A model generated the notes under the pieces. It did not search any database and was not told the DNA's origin. It worked only from the letters and a program-made list of their open reading frames with translations. From Streptomyces sp. NBC_01775 (GTDB lineage: Bacteria > Actinomycetota > Actinomycetes > Streptomycetales > Streptomycetaceae): a DNA stretch of 64,000 nt. The position numbers were made by a program, and so were the translations under genes. Position 1 is the first letter of the stretch. Each line of letters begins with the position of its first letter. Location: the NCBI RefSeq assembly GCF_035917675.1, contig NZ_CP109105.1, positions 1 through 64,000 on the forward strand, given 5' to 3'. This document shows, one piece after another, positions 49,290 through 56,927 of the stretch.

Positions 49290-49820
49290 GTGAGCATCAT
49301 GGCGAATACGAAGAAGATCACGGACAGACCGTTCAGCTCGTACCTCTTGGAGACCCCACCGTCCGGTCCTTGCAGGAACAAGGGGTACAGGTACGTGAGC
49401 GCCCAATCGTCTGCGATCGGCGCTCCGGCATACACGGAATCGTTGCCCCGTCTCCCGGAGTCCGCCAGTCTCGCCAGGCGGCTGGCCACCCACGCGCTCG
49501 CGGTCTGGCGTCTCGATCTGCTCGCCGAGTCTGCGGAACTCGTGGTGACCGAATTCGTGGCGAACGCCGCTGACCACGCGCGAGGCGCCTTGATCCGGGT
49601 CACGTTCACCAGGCTCACCCCCCAGCGCGTGCGGGTGGCCGTGATCGACATGTCCCGCGCCCTGCCGACGCGCCGGGTCACCAGCCTGGAGGACATAGAC
49701 GGCCGCGGTCTCGCGCTGGTCGAGGCGCTGTCGGCTAAGTGGGGCACCGACCGTTTCGGCTGGGGCAAGCGGGTGTGGTCGGAGCTGGAGGCGCTGGAGG
49801 ACGAGCGCAATGGCACCTGA
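49290..49820 (+). CDS. Anti-sigma-type ATP-binding protein
   Basis: 176 residues with a HATPase_c_2 fold as in RsbW/SpoIIAB kinases: SLARRLATHALAVWRL, ELVVTEFVANAADHA (N-box with E and N), VRVAVIDMSRALPTRR and EDIDGRGLALVEALSAKW (G2). In Streptomyces these small ATPases often act as sigma-factor or regulator partners. The start is GTG 49290 or ATG 49299. It is followed without gaps by a chain of tiny genes. Confidence 0.83.
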   Translation: MSIMANTKKITDRPFSSYLLETPPSGPCRNKGYRYVSAQSSAIGAPAYTESLPRLPESASLARRLATHALAVWRLDLLAESAELVVTEFVANAADHARGALIRVTFTRLTPQRVRVAVIDMSRALPTRRVTSLEDIDGRGLALVEALSAKWGTDRFGWGKRVWSELEALEDERNGT

Positions 49821-49974
49821 TCCGACTGTGCCCCGCACCGTCCGCGCAGCGAGCGTCGAGACCGGTCCGTGCTCACGCTGCGGAGGCCTCCGGCACGTGC
49901 AGCCCCACACCGGTTGGCGGGCCCTGATTTTCGGCCGCTGCACCTGCACCCCCACCCCGACCGAGGACACATGA
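49810..49974 (+). CDS. Small zinc-ribbon-like protein (54 aa)
   Basis: The ATG lies inside the end of the previous gene, 11 bases before its stop, and its own stop overlaps the next ATG. The product has two Cys pairs, CSRCGGLRHV and GRCTCTPTP, with HVQPHTGWRA between, the spacing of a small zinc ribbon. Its small size hides it from simple gene finders. Coupled translation supports it. Confidence 0.58.
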   Translation: MAPDPTVPRTVRAASVETGPCSRCGGLRHVQPHTGWRALIFGRCTCTPTPTEDT

Positions 49975-50327
49975 CCGAGCACCGATACAACCCGCACCGG
50001 TCCCTCATGCGCGTCCTGGCCAGAGCCATGGGCTCCCACGGGAGTGTTCCTCTCGCGCTCCGGTCCGAATTCGTGACCGCCGCGTGGAAATCCACCCCGA
50101 GGCCAGAGCGCGCCCGCATGCTCGCCGACCTGGCCGAAGACTGCCACCCCGATGCCGAACTGACCGCCCTCTACCCACGGCGACTGCGCCGGGAAGCCCG
50201 CGCCCACGCACGCAAGACCCCCGTCAGCCGCTACGAAGTGGACCCCCAAAACCTCCCTGACCTGACAGCTCAGTTGGGCGCAGCCCTGGAACTGGTGGCC
50301 GCCCGATCCCCGGCGGTGGAGCTGTGA
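49971..50327 (+). CDS. Hypothetical protein (118 aa)
   Basis: Not recognised. A small, basic helical protein: RSLMRVLARAMGSHGS, RARMLADLAEDCHPDAELTA, RRLRREARAHARK. ATG overlaps the previous stop (ATGA) and its stop overlaps the next GTG. Possibly a DNA- or protein-binding member of the micro-gene chain. Confidence 0.65.
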   Translation: MTEHRYNPHRSLMRVLARAMGSHGSVPLALRSEFVTAAWKSTPRPERARMLADLAEDCHPDAELTALYPRRLRREARAHARKTPVSRYEVDPQNLPDLTAQLGAALELVAARSPAVEL

Positions 50328-50713
50328 CCCGGGCCGAGGAGCGCGGGTCAGGGACAGGTGACAGCCCACCACGCGCAGGTGACCCTGTACCCCAGGCCAG
50401 CCCACCCCCGCCCCTTCCTCCTCTGCTGCTCGACCTGGCGGAGTGCGTAGGCATCTGGCTGGGACGGCAGTCCTGGTACTCCCTCCGGCGCCTGAACCTG
50501 CGTGCACCGGCCCACCGCCAGGCTCCGGCCTCTCCACTGGCGCACGCCTACCACCGCCTGCCCGAGCACACGCAGGAGCTGGAGACCCACACCGAGGAGG
50601 ACGAGGGCGCGGTCGCCCTGGTGCGCCCCTACCTCCTTGTCCAGCAGCCCCGACGGGCCGAGCTGTTGCCCGGCCCGCGCCAGACCCGGCAAGGAGCAGC
50701 CGACCATGCCTGA
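50324..50713 (+). CDS. Hypothetical protein (129 aa)
   Basis: GTG start overlapping the preceding stop. Pro-rich N-terminus, a hydrophobic helix (PPLLLDLAECVGIWLGRQSW) and a charged region with HTQELETHTEEDEGAVALVR. Not recognised. Low complexity makes it less certain. Confidence 0.55.
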   Translation: MTRAEERGSGTGDSPPRAGDPVPQASPPPPLPPLLLDLAECVGIWLGRQSWYSLRRLNLRAPAHRQAPASPLAHAYHRLPEHTQELETHTEEDEGAVALVRPYLLVQQPRRAELLPGPRQTRQGAADHA

Positions 50714-50969
50714 AGCGACTTCCGTCCAGGCCCTCACCGTCACGGGCACCAGCATCAACACAGGCGACAGCATCAACGTGGGCGGCATCCCGCTGACCGT
50801 GATCGACGTGCGTGATGTGGCCGGCGGACGCAAACGGATCGAGTTCTGCGACGGCAACGTTTTCGTGCTCGGCCGCCACAAGACCATCAACATCGTCCGC
50901 AGCGTGCAGCTCGCCAACGCCCGACCACGCATCGTGCGATGGCCGGGCGAGACCCGACAGCGCCGGTAA
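50706..50969 (+). CDS. Small beta-rich hypothetical protein (87 aa)
   Basis: ATG 50706 overlaps the previous gene by eight bases. The sequence alternates like a beta barrel: VTGTSINTGDSINVGGIPLT, VIDVRDVAGGRKRIEFCDGN, VFVLGRHKTINIVRSV. Likely a compact single-domain protein. Not recognised. Confidence 0.66.
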   Translation: MPEATSVQALTVTGTSINTGDSINVGGIPLTVIDVRDVAGGRKRIEFCDGNVFVLGRHKTINIVRSVQLANARPRIVRWPGETRQRR

Positions 50970-50972
50970 CCC

Positions 50973-51209
50973 GTGGCAACCCCGACACCCGGCCCCGACA
51001 ACGGAGCAGCCCGGCGTACCGAACCGAGGCCCTGTCCGATGTGCGACCAGTACGGACACATGATCCGCGCCGCCGAGAACCGCGACGAGCGGACTCTCGC
51101 GCAGGTGCTCACCAACGGACTGGCTCAGCACCGAGCCAAGCACGCCAGCCAGCCGCGCCGTCTGGAGGCGGTGCCGCAACCCGACAAGGAGGAGGGCGAA
51201 GATGGATGA
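50973..51209 (+). CDS. Small hypothetical protein (78 aa)
   Basis: GTG start three bases after the preceding stop. Has CPMCDQYGHMIRAAENRD, a Cys pair with His that may bind zinc, and a helical tail. Its end overlaps the next ATG. Not recognised. Confidence 0.52.
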   Translation: MATPTPGPDNGAARRTEPRPCPMCDQYGHMIRAAENRDERTLAQVLTNGLAQHRAKHASQPRRLEAVPQPDKEEGEDG

Positions 51210-51681
51210 CCGTCCGATCGGGTCCCCGCCCGGCACCCTGGCCATCATCGCGCACCTGATCGACACCCTGCCCGAGTACGGCAACACCCCGCAGGCCGCC
51301 GCCCGGGACCCCTACCTGCGCGCCCGGTGGGCCGACATGCACCAGCACGAGCGGCGCGCGGCCCTGCTGGAGACAGCCGTTGCAGCCCGCGACCCGGTCG
51401 GCGCCTCGTGGCGCGCCTCAGCCCGCTATGCCCGCCGCCTCCAGCGCCACGCCGCCCGACACCACCGCGACGCCAGCCCGGACCGGCTCAGGGAGAGCAT
51501 GCCCGAGCCACCCAGCCTGCACACGGGTCTGGCCGCGGCCCTGGTCCTGTTCGCGGCCCTGGGCCGCGAACCGCACACCCCGCCACGAACTCCCCCGCCG
51601 CCCGAGTTCTGGACACAGGTCCTCTACCTGACCGTGCTCGGCACGCTGATCGCCCTCCTGGCCCGAGGAGTTACCCGATGA
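51202..51681 (+). CDS. Hypothetical protein with C-terminal membrane helix (159 aa)
   Basis: The N-terminal part (LAIIAHLIDTLPEYGNTPQA, ARYARRLQRHAARHHRD) is helical; the last 25 residues (FWTQVLYLTVLGTLIALLAR) form a membrane helix. Tail-anchored member of the chain. Not recognised. The stop overlaps the next ATG. Confidence 0.62.
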   Translation: MDDRPIGSPPGTLAIIAHLIDTLPEYGNTPQAAARDPYLRARWADMHQHERRAALLETAVAARDPVGASWRASARYARRLQRHAARHHRDASPDRLRESMPEPPSLHTGLAAALVLFAALGREPHTPPRTPPPPEFWTQVLYLTVLGTLIALLARGVTR

Positions 51682-52241
51682 CCACGAAAGGCAGTAAGCC
51701 CCCCGTCCCGCAACGGTTTGGTGACTACGGCTTCACCACCAGGTGCCTGGGCGTCATCGATGACGCCCTGAAACAGCGTGCCAACCCCATGCGCGCGGTC
51801 CTGGAGCCGGCAGCCCTGGGCCAAGTGGCAGGACGTGCTTCCCCAGTCACCCTGCGCCCGGCACGTCCGCCATTCCTCAGCCCGACTCGCGGTCCGGCTC
51901 GGCGCGCACCTCCATTTGGTCTGAGGGCGCGTGGCGACCAGGCTTCCGGCCCAGGACCTGGAGCGGCCGACCGGATAAGGCCGCGCCAGCGTGCGGTGGC
52001 CCATGCCATGTGGCACACGTCGGGCATGTGCGTTCATCATGGCCGCCAAGGGAACCGGTCAGGCAGCGACGGAGTCCTTGAGCGCCCCGTCCAAGTCCTC
52101 CATGGTCTCCTCACGAGTCCAGAGCTGCCGGGATCGGCCTTACGCATTCGCGAAGGGTCAGCGGGGTTCGTGGGTGACCGGCTGACCCTCATCAGTGCTC
52201 AATGCCCGTCCCGTCGAGGTCCTTCCGCAGTGCGCGGTTGA
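51678..52241 (+). CDS. Probably truncated last gene of the chain
   Basis: The first 60 codons (VPQRFGDYGFTTRCLGVIDD) have the same codon style as the chain and an ATGA overlap, but from about residue 70 the sequence becomes low-complexity with no gene-like pattern. It likely lost its natural end by deletion and reads on by chance to 52241, over the end of the GNAT remnant on the other strand. Confidence 0.35.
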   Translation: MTTKGSKPPVPQRFGDYGFTTRCLGVIDDALKQRANPMRAVLEPAALGQVAGRASPVTLRPARPPFLSPTRGPARRAPPFGLRARGDQASGPGPGAADRIRPRQRAVAHAMWHTSGMCVHHGRQGNRSGSDGVLERPVQVLHGLLTSPELPGSALRIREGSAGFVGDRLTLISAQCPSRRGPSAVRG

Positions 52242-52362
52242 TGTCGGGGTTTCGGCCGTCCACGTAGGGCTGGACCGGGACGTATCCGCAGGCGGAGTAG
52301 AACGCGAGGGCAGCGTGGTTGCTGACGCCGGTCTCCAACAGCATCTGTGTCATGCCGAGGCG
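52192..52362 (-). pseudogene. C-terminal remnant of a GNAT acetyltransferase
   Basis: The frame reads LGMTQMLLETGVSNHAALAF, YSACGYVPVQPYVDGRNPDI and ends RALRKDLDG. The 'ETG-x-x-N-x-x-A-x-x-F/Y-Y-x-x-x-G-Y' pattern is the last part of GNAT proteins. The acetyl-CoA-binding part is missing: the frame runs upstream into Arg/Gly-rich sequence. Confidence 0.6.
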
Positions 52363-52775
52363 CGGCGGTCGTCGTGGTCGCGGCGACCGCCACCGGCGCC
52401 CCGGTAGCCGCGATCGCCCCGGTCGCGCGGGGGCCCGCCGTAGCCGCGTTGACCCGCGCCGCCCCGGCCGCGCTGATGACCTCCGCCCCGGCCGTACGGG
52501 CGTCCGCCGCCTCCGGGTCCCTCGGCTCCTGCGGTTCCTCCGGACTGTTCCCGCACGCCGTCGCCCGCCTTTCTCTCGCGTCTGCCGCGTCTGCCATGGC
52601 CATGTCCGTCCGTGGCCATGTCCGTGTCTGCGGCCGTGTCCGTCGCCGGTGTGGGCCGTACGGAAACCGACGATACGGACCTCATCCGGGCCGCGGAAAC
52701 GTCGACCCGGGCGAAGCCGGGGTCGCCGCGTGCCGACGTGGGGGTCGCCGCGTCCACGTTGCCGACGGGACGCTC
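52363..52775. other. Low-complexity Arg/Gly-rich region, no gene supported
   Basis: Minus-strand frames give RGG-like runs (GRGGGHQRGRGGAGQRGY) that resemble the tail of a DEAD-box helicase or are only the outcome of skewed composition. No start signal, domain or conserved motif was seen. Confidence 0.4.
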
Positions 52776-52946
52776 TCAGACCTCCCGCACGGGCACGCCG
52801 GAGGGCGTCCCGGCGGCGACGTAGACGTCGTAGCGGGTCCGCCAGCCCGTCCCGGCGCGATCGCGTGTTGTGACCACGTATCCTCGGCGCGAGGGGGCAT
52901 GGGTGGGCGGAGAGACGTGGACTACGCTCGGCCGCCACGCGGTCAT
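52776..52946 (-). CDS. Possible small protein (56 aa)
   Basis: MTAWRPSVVHVSPPTHAPSR, then GYVVTTRDRAGTGWRTRYDV and YVAAGTPSGVPVREV. The strand-like pattern and Trp/Tyr content look like a genuine small protein, but the ribosome-binding site is poor and several ATGs precede it. Not recognised. Confidence 0.35.
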   Translation of the reverse strand: MTAWRPSVVHVSPPTHAPSRRGYVVTTRDRAGTGWRTRYDVYVAAGTPSGVPVREV

Positions 52947-53044
52947 GGACATGAGGTCCGGCATGGGCATAAGGCATGCGCATGGGCCGTGACGGCAGTC
53001 GGCCGGCACTCTCCTGGGAGAGCGCCACTACGGGGGAGAGGCAG

Positions 53045-53806
53045 TTGCGCAACAGGTGGATCGCAGGAGTTTCCGTCGGGCTCGCGGTGATTTTGGGCGC
53101 GACGGGCTGCGGGAGCGTGCACGGGAAAAAGGCTGGCAAGAAGACGGCGCGGGCCTCCAAGTCGGCCCGAGCGGAAGCGCACAAGTCCCACCGGCAGGGC
53201 AAGCTCCACAAGCCGCACAAGCCCCGCGTGCGGCACAAGTCCCCTGTCGCGGCGCCGCTGTCCGTCGCCGAAGCGCGGAACGCGCTGCTGAACGTGGATG
53301 ACCTGCCCGCGGGCGGGACGGTGGACGAGGAGCACCTGGACGGCCAGTATCACGTGCAGCAGAACCTCTTCGGCATGAAGGCGAAGTCCGCTTCGTGCCG
53401 GTCCTTCATCGACCGGACGAACCGCGCCATCGGCAAGCCCCGGCTCGCGGTCGAGCGGACGCTGAAAGAGAGCAGCACGGGCGACGTCACCGCACGCGTC
53501 GTCGACTACCGCAGCCCCGAGGCCGCCGAGCGGGCCATGAGCCAGCTCCGGAACGTCTCCGGGGAGTGCCCCGCCGGGGTGACCAAGGACGGCGCGAAGG
53601 TCACCTTCGCCCGGTGGTCGACAGCGCGGGCCGGTGACGAGACCGTGGGGAACAAGATGAGTGTGTTCGGCATGCCCTTCGGCGACGTGCTGGTGCGCGT
53701 GGGCGCCGCGACCGTCGAGCTGAACTTCTCCAAGAGCGACGACGCGGCCCTGATCTCACAGCTGACGAACAAGGCGGCGGACCACCTGCGCTCCGCCGCC
53801 CGGTAG
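53045..53806 (+). CDS. Lipoprotein with extracytoplasmic sensor-like domain (253 aa)
   Basis: TTG 53045 follows GGGGGAGAGG, the best binding site. Signal peptide with SVGLAVILGATGC (lipobox), then a Lys/His-rich linker (KSHRQGKLHKPHKPRVRHKS) and a domain with LNVDDLPAGGTVDEEHLD, SCRSFIDRTNRAIGKPRL, SGECPAGVTKD and VRVGAATVELNFSKSD. The plan (Cys pair, 'VDDLPxG' segment) is that of sensor-domain lipoproteins of actinobacteria. A role in wall or metal sensing is a guess. Confidence 0.8.
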   Translation: MRNRWIAGVSVGLAVILGATGCGSVHGKKAGKKTARASKSARAEAHKSHRQGKLHKPHKPRVRHKSPVAAPLSVAEARNALLNVDDLPAGGTVDEEHLDGQYHVQQNLFGMKAKSASCRSFIDRTNRAIGKPRLAVERTLKESSTGDVTARVVDYRSPEAAERAMSQLRNVSGECPAGVTKDGAKVTFARWSTARAGDETVGNKMSVFGMPFGDVLVRVGAATVELNFSKSDDAALISQLTNKAADHLRSAAR

Positions 53807-53869
53807 CGGACCGACGGGCTTTGCCGCCCGGTAGCGGACCGACGGGCTTTGCCGCCCGGTGGCGGACCG
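53795..53869. repeat. 28-base tandem repeat at the lipoprotein gene end
   Basis: Unit 53795-53822 is repeated exactly at 53823-53850, with a third partial copy to 53869 that has one change (TAGC to TGGC). The first copy contains the stop codon. Confidence 0.9.
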
Positions 53870-53912
53870 GCTGCGGTCACCGCGCGAAGGCAGCCGGCCG
53901 CGGCCCCTCCTG

Positions 53913-54449
53913 CTACTTGACCATCCGGAAGCCTTCGTGGCCGAGCCACGCTCTCAGGAACACGCGGTCCGCGACATGGCTGTAGCCGGGGGTGCCGTCC
54001 TCCATGGCGTAGGGCATTTCCAGGAGCCGGCCCGGGAGGGGGGACCGTGGCAGGGGGCTGAGCAGGCCGCCGAAGTCGATCAGGGCGTCGAAGTGTTCGC
54101 CGAGGAAGAGGGCGAGGTGCCCGAGCAGCAGATGGTTGTCCGGGCCCGAGCTGTAGGCGAGCAGGGCCAGTTCGACGGCCGGCGGACGGCCGAGTCCGGG
54201 GAAGCCGCACGCGCGCTCGTCCTCCAGGGACTCCGGGCCGAGGTGGAACGGTCCGACGGCGGCTTCCTCCGGGCCGCGCAGGCGGGGAAGGCCGGCCCGG
54301 TCGAGGGAAGCGGTGCGCAGGACGGAGAAGTCGAACGCGCCGGAGCCATCGCCCTCGGGCCGTATCCCGCAGAAGTCCTCCAGCCACGGCACCGCGTCGA
54401 GCGCGCTCCGCTCCTCCGGCAGCCACAGCCCCACCGACGGCCCGCCCAT
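53913..54449 (-). CDS. DUF6368-like protein (178 aa)
   Basis: ATG 54449 follows GGGAGGGAA. A GLWLPEERSALDAVPWLEDF opening, a central PAVELALLAYSSGPDNHLLL segment and the end FLRAWLGHEGFRMVK resemble DUF6368 proteins of Streptomyces. Frame is open upstream over 18-base repeats, so the longer start is rejected. Function unknown. Confidence 0.68.
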   Translation of the reverse strand: MGGPSVGLWLPEERSALDAVPWLEDFCGIRPEGDGSGAFDFSVLRTASLDRAGLPRLRGPEEAAVGPFHLGPESLEDERACGFPGLGRPPAVELALLAYSSGPDNHLLLGHLALFLGEHFDALIDFGGLLSPLPRSPLPGRLLEMPYAMEDGTPGYSHVADRVFLRAWLGHEGFRMVK

Positions 54450-54462
54450 CGCAGCTTCCCTC

Positions 54463-54516
54463 CCGCTCGTTCCTGGCGAGCCGCTCGTTCCAGGCGGGCC
54501 GCTCGTTCCTGGCGGG
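54463..54516. repeat. 18-base tandem repeat, three copies
   Basis: CCGCTCGTTCCTGGCGAG, CCGCTCGTTCCAGGCGGG and CCGCTCGTTCCTGGCGGG lie end to end, just before the DUF6368-like gene start. If read it would encode a Pro-Gly-Thr-Ser repeat. Possible leader element or slippage. Confidence 0.88.
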
Positions 54517-54534
54517 CCACCCGTGCCCTTCGGC

Positions 54535-55030
54535 TCAACCGGGGTGGATGGTGCCCCTTTGGACCAGCAAGTCTCCCAGCGCCGTGCGCCGGTGCAGGAC
54601 GGCGCGGCCCGCGCGGGCCGTGGTGATGAGGCCCGCGCCACGCAGCGCGGTCGCGTGGGCGGACGCGGTGGCGTTGCTGACGCGCAGGTGGCGGGCCAGC
54701 TCGCTCGTCGTGTGCTCGGCGGTCAGGGCGAGGAGCGCGTTGAGGCGGGTCCGCCCGAGCACGCCGGCCAGCGCGCCCTCCGCCGGGCCGGGCCCGCCCG
54801 CCGTGCTGCGCCCGTCCGGAGTGAGGGGCCCGTCCGGAGTGAGGGGCCCGCCGGGCCCGTCCGGGACGAGGGGCAGGCCGGTGCCTGCCGGATACGTCAG
54901 GTGCAGGGGGTGGCCCGGCCGGTCGGCGACGAGAGGGTGTCCCGTCCAGTGGAAGGTGGGCACGAGCACCGCGCCCCGCCCGTCCAGGGCGATGTCCCGG
55001 TCCACCGGGGCCTCGATCGTCCACACCTCC
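54535..55030 (-). pseudogene. ArsR-family regulator remnant
   Basis: The C-terminal part has a winged helix, LNALLALTAEHTTSELARHL then RVSNATASAHATALRGAGLI and TARAGRAVLHRRTALGDLL, preceded by IEAPVDRDIALDGRGAVLVP. This is the C-terminal end of the large ArsR-type regulators of Streptomyces. The upstream sequence lies in another frame (55031-55398), joined only through a frame change near 55025. Confidence 0.55.
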
Positions 55031-55398
55031 TGTAGGCGTCGCGGAGTCGGGTGGCGGCGGTGTCGAACCGGCGCTGTTCGCGGGCGTCGAGGTCCGGGAG
55101 GCACGCTAGAGGTTCGCCGGCCTGGAAGCGGACGGGAGTTCCCAGCCAGCTGTCCTTGTAGGGGACGGAGAGTTCCTCGGTGCCGTGGGCGAGGGCGAGG
55201 GCTTTGCGCAAGGTGGAGACCACTGCCCCGGCAGGCCCGGAGCGGGTGCGGCCGACCCCGGCGCTGATGTGCCCGGGTCGGGTGCGGAGGTGTTCGGACA
55301 TGTGCTGGAGGGGGACGGTGACGGGCTGGCCGTTGACGCGTGTGCCGGAGGCACAGATGACTGCGCCGTCTCCGTGCTCGCCGATGACATGCCCCTCC
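55031..55398 (-). pseudogene. Fragment of unknown protein
   Basis: A readable frame has GAVVSTLRKALALAHGTEEL, SVPYKDSWLGTPVRFQAGEP and ARLRDAYR-like ends. It could be the N-terminal part of the ArsR-like gene or a piece of another protein. The break with Tn3 sequence is near 55398. Confidence 0.32.
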
Positions 55399-55644
55399 CT
55401 CGTGGACCAGCTCCTTCAGCGTCTGCTCGCCCCCGCGCACCGCCGGGAATACCACCTCCCGCACCTCCTGGTCGGGGGCGCCCAGCGACGCCTCGGCGAT
55501 CGCGAACAGGATGTTCTCCTTGCCCGAGACCCGCTTGAAGGCGTTGATCAGCTCCTTGGTCACCCTCTGCTCGGCGCGGGCGCCAATCCGGTGCACCGTG
55601 GCGATCAGCAGGTCCACCAGCGTGTCGGTGATCAGGATTCTCAT
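55398..55644 (-). pseudogene. Tn3-family transposase fragment
   Basis: LVDLLIATVHRIGARAEQRV, TKELINAFKRVSGKENILFA and REVVFPAVRGGEQTLKELV match an internal region of Tn3-type (DUF4158-containing) transposases. Both ends are missing, so the element is a deleted remnant. Confidence 0.58.
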
Positions 55645-55865
55645 GGCCCGAGAGAATAGGGCGGCCCTGGATTGGGTGGTATTCACGCCATCGGCGGTAC
55701 GCGCTGGGAGTGCGCCGTTGCGCCGACGGCGCTGGTCTCACGCTGATCTGCTTTCTCGTGCCTGGCGTCGTCCTAAGCGCCGAGACGGCATCCCGGAACA
55801 CCGTCCCTGCGTGTGCTCAACAGGGAAGGACTGCCGCCTCCGCTCGCGCGGCCTGGCTGGTCGGC

Positions 55866-55897
55866 TTGACCTTACCCTCAGGGGCAAGGTTTAGGTT
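55866..55897 (+). promoter_or_regulatory. MerR-type promoter of the fusion gene
   Basis: TTGACC (55866) and TAGGTT (55892) are separated by 20 bases, wider than usual, with a dyad between (ACCTTACCC with GGGCAAGGT). This is the classic stretched promoter of MerR activators. The start codon at 55905 would be near the expected start of the RNA, so a leaderless message is likely. Confidence 0.7.
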
Positions 55898-55904
55898 CTG
55901 CGAG

Positions 55905-56870
55905 GTGAGACAGATACGGATCGGCGAGCTGGCCCGCCGGGCGGGCGTCACGACCAAGGCGGTGCGTTACTACGAATCACTGGGCCTGGTGACGCCTGAG
56001 CGGCTGACCAACAGCTACCGGAACTACACCGAGCGTGATGTGCGACTCGTGGGGGAGATCCGAGCGTTGGGCAGGCTCGGCATCCCCGTGGAGCGCACCC
56101 GTCCGTTCCTGGACTGTCTCGCGGTCGGCCATCAGCACGCCGATGACTGCCCGGCTTCGCTGGCCGAGTACCGGGAGGCGATCGACGAGCTCAGCCAGCG
56201 GATCGACGGGCTCACCGCGCGCCGAGCGGCTCTGATCGCGCACCTGAACCGGGCCGCCCACCGCAACAGCCGCATCGCACCGGCCGACGAAGGAGGGGAC
56301 GTGATGAGCGACTACATGAGCCTGCCGACCGACCTGCCCGTGCCCGAGGACGACGGTGCCGCCGATCACCTGCCCGGAACAGTGGTCCCGTCGCTGGCGC
56401 TTGCGAGTACCAGCGGGGAGACGATCCGCCTGGATGGGCTGGGCGCGGGCCGGACCGTGCTCTACATCTACCCGCTTACCGGCCGCCCCGGCACCGACCT
56501 GCCCAAGGGCTGGAAGGCGATCCCGGGAGCGCGCGGCTGCACGCCCGAGGCTTGTGGCTTTCGCGACCACTACCAGGAACTGCTCGACGCCGGAGCGGTG
56601 CGGGTGTTCGGCCTCTCCAGCCAGGACACCGACTACCAGCGCGAGGTCGTCGAGCGGCTTGGCCTGCCGTTCCAGATGCTTTCCGACCCCGGGCGGAATC
56701 TGGCCCGGGCGCTGGACTTGTCCACGTTCACGGTCGAGGGAATGACGCTCTACTCGCGGCTGACGCTGATCGTCCACGACGGGAGGGTCGAGCACGTCTT
56801 CTATCCGGTCTTTCCGCCGAACGAGCACGCCGGGCAGGTGCTGGCATGGCTGCGGGACAACCCGCAGTAG
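55905..56870 (+). CDS. MerR regulator fused to PrxQ-like peroxiredoxin
   Basis: 321 residues in one frame. Residues 1-125: MerR winged helix and dimer coil (IRIGELARRAGVTTKAVRYY, YESLGLVTPERLTNSYRNY; Cys near 69 and 80). Residues 134-321: a thioredoxin-fold peroxiredoxin with GARGCTPEACGFRDHY (C212, C217), a C-x4-C pair as in PrxQ/BCP, and PFQMLSDPGRNLARALDLS. A strong internal site (GGAGGGG, then ATG 56304) could make the peroxiredoxin alone. The promoter is MerR-type, so the protein may sense oxidants and regulate itself. Next is a DapA-family gene. Confidence 0.85.
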   Translation: MRQIRIGELARRAGVTTKAVRYYESLGLVTPERLTNSYRNYTERDVRLVGEIRALGRLGIPVERTRPFLDCLAVGHQHADDCPASLAEYREAIDELSQRIDGLTARRAALIAHLNRAAHRNSRIAPADEGGDVMSDYMSLPTDLPVPEDDGAADHLPGTVVPSLALASTSGETIRLDGLGAGRTVLYIYPLTGRPGTDLPKGWKAIPGARGCTPEACGFRDHYQELLDAGAVRVFGLSSQDTDYQREVVERLGLPFQMLSDPGRNLARALDLSTFTVEGMTLYSRLTLIVHDGRVEHVFYPVFPPNEHAGQVLAWLRDNPQ

Positions 56871-56927
56871 CACCACGCCTCTGCACCAGCACCCCTCGCA
56901 CGTACACACCATCATTGGGAGACCGTC

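Noticed and set aside
52350..52757. Gly/Arg-rich minus-strand frame resembling a helicase tail
   Set aside because: Low-complexity only; no helicase motif and no start signal.
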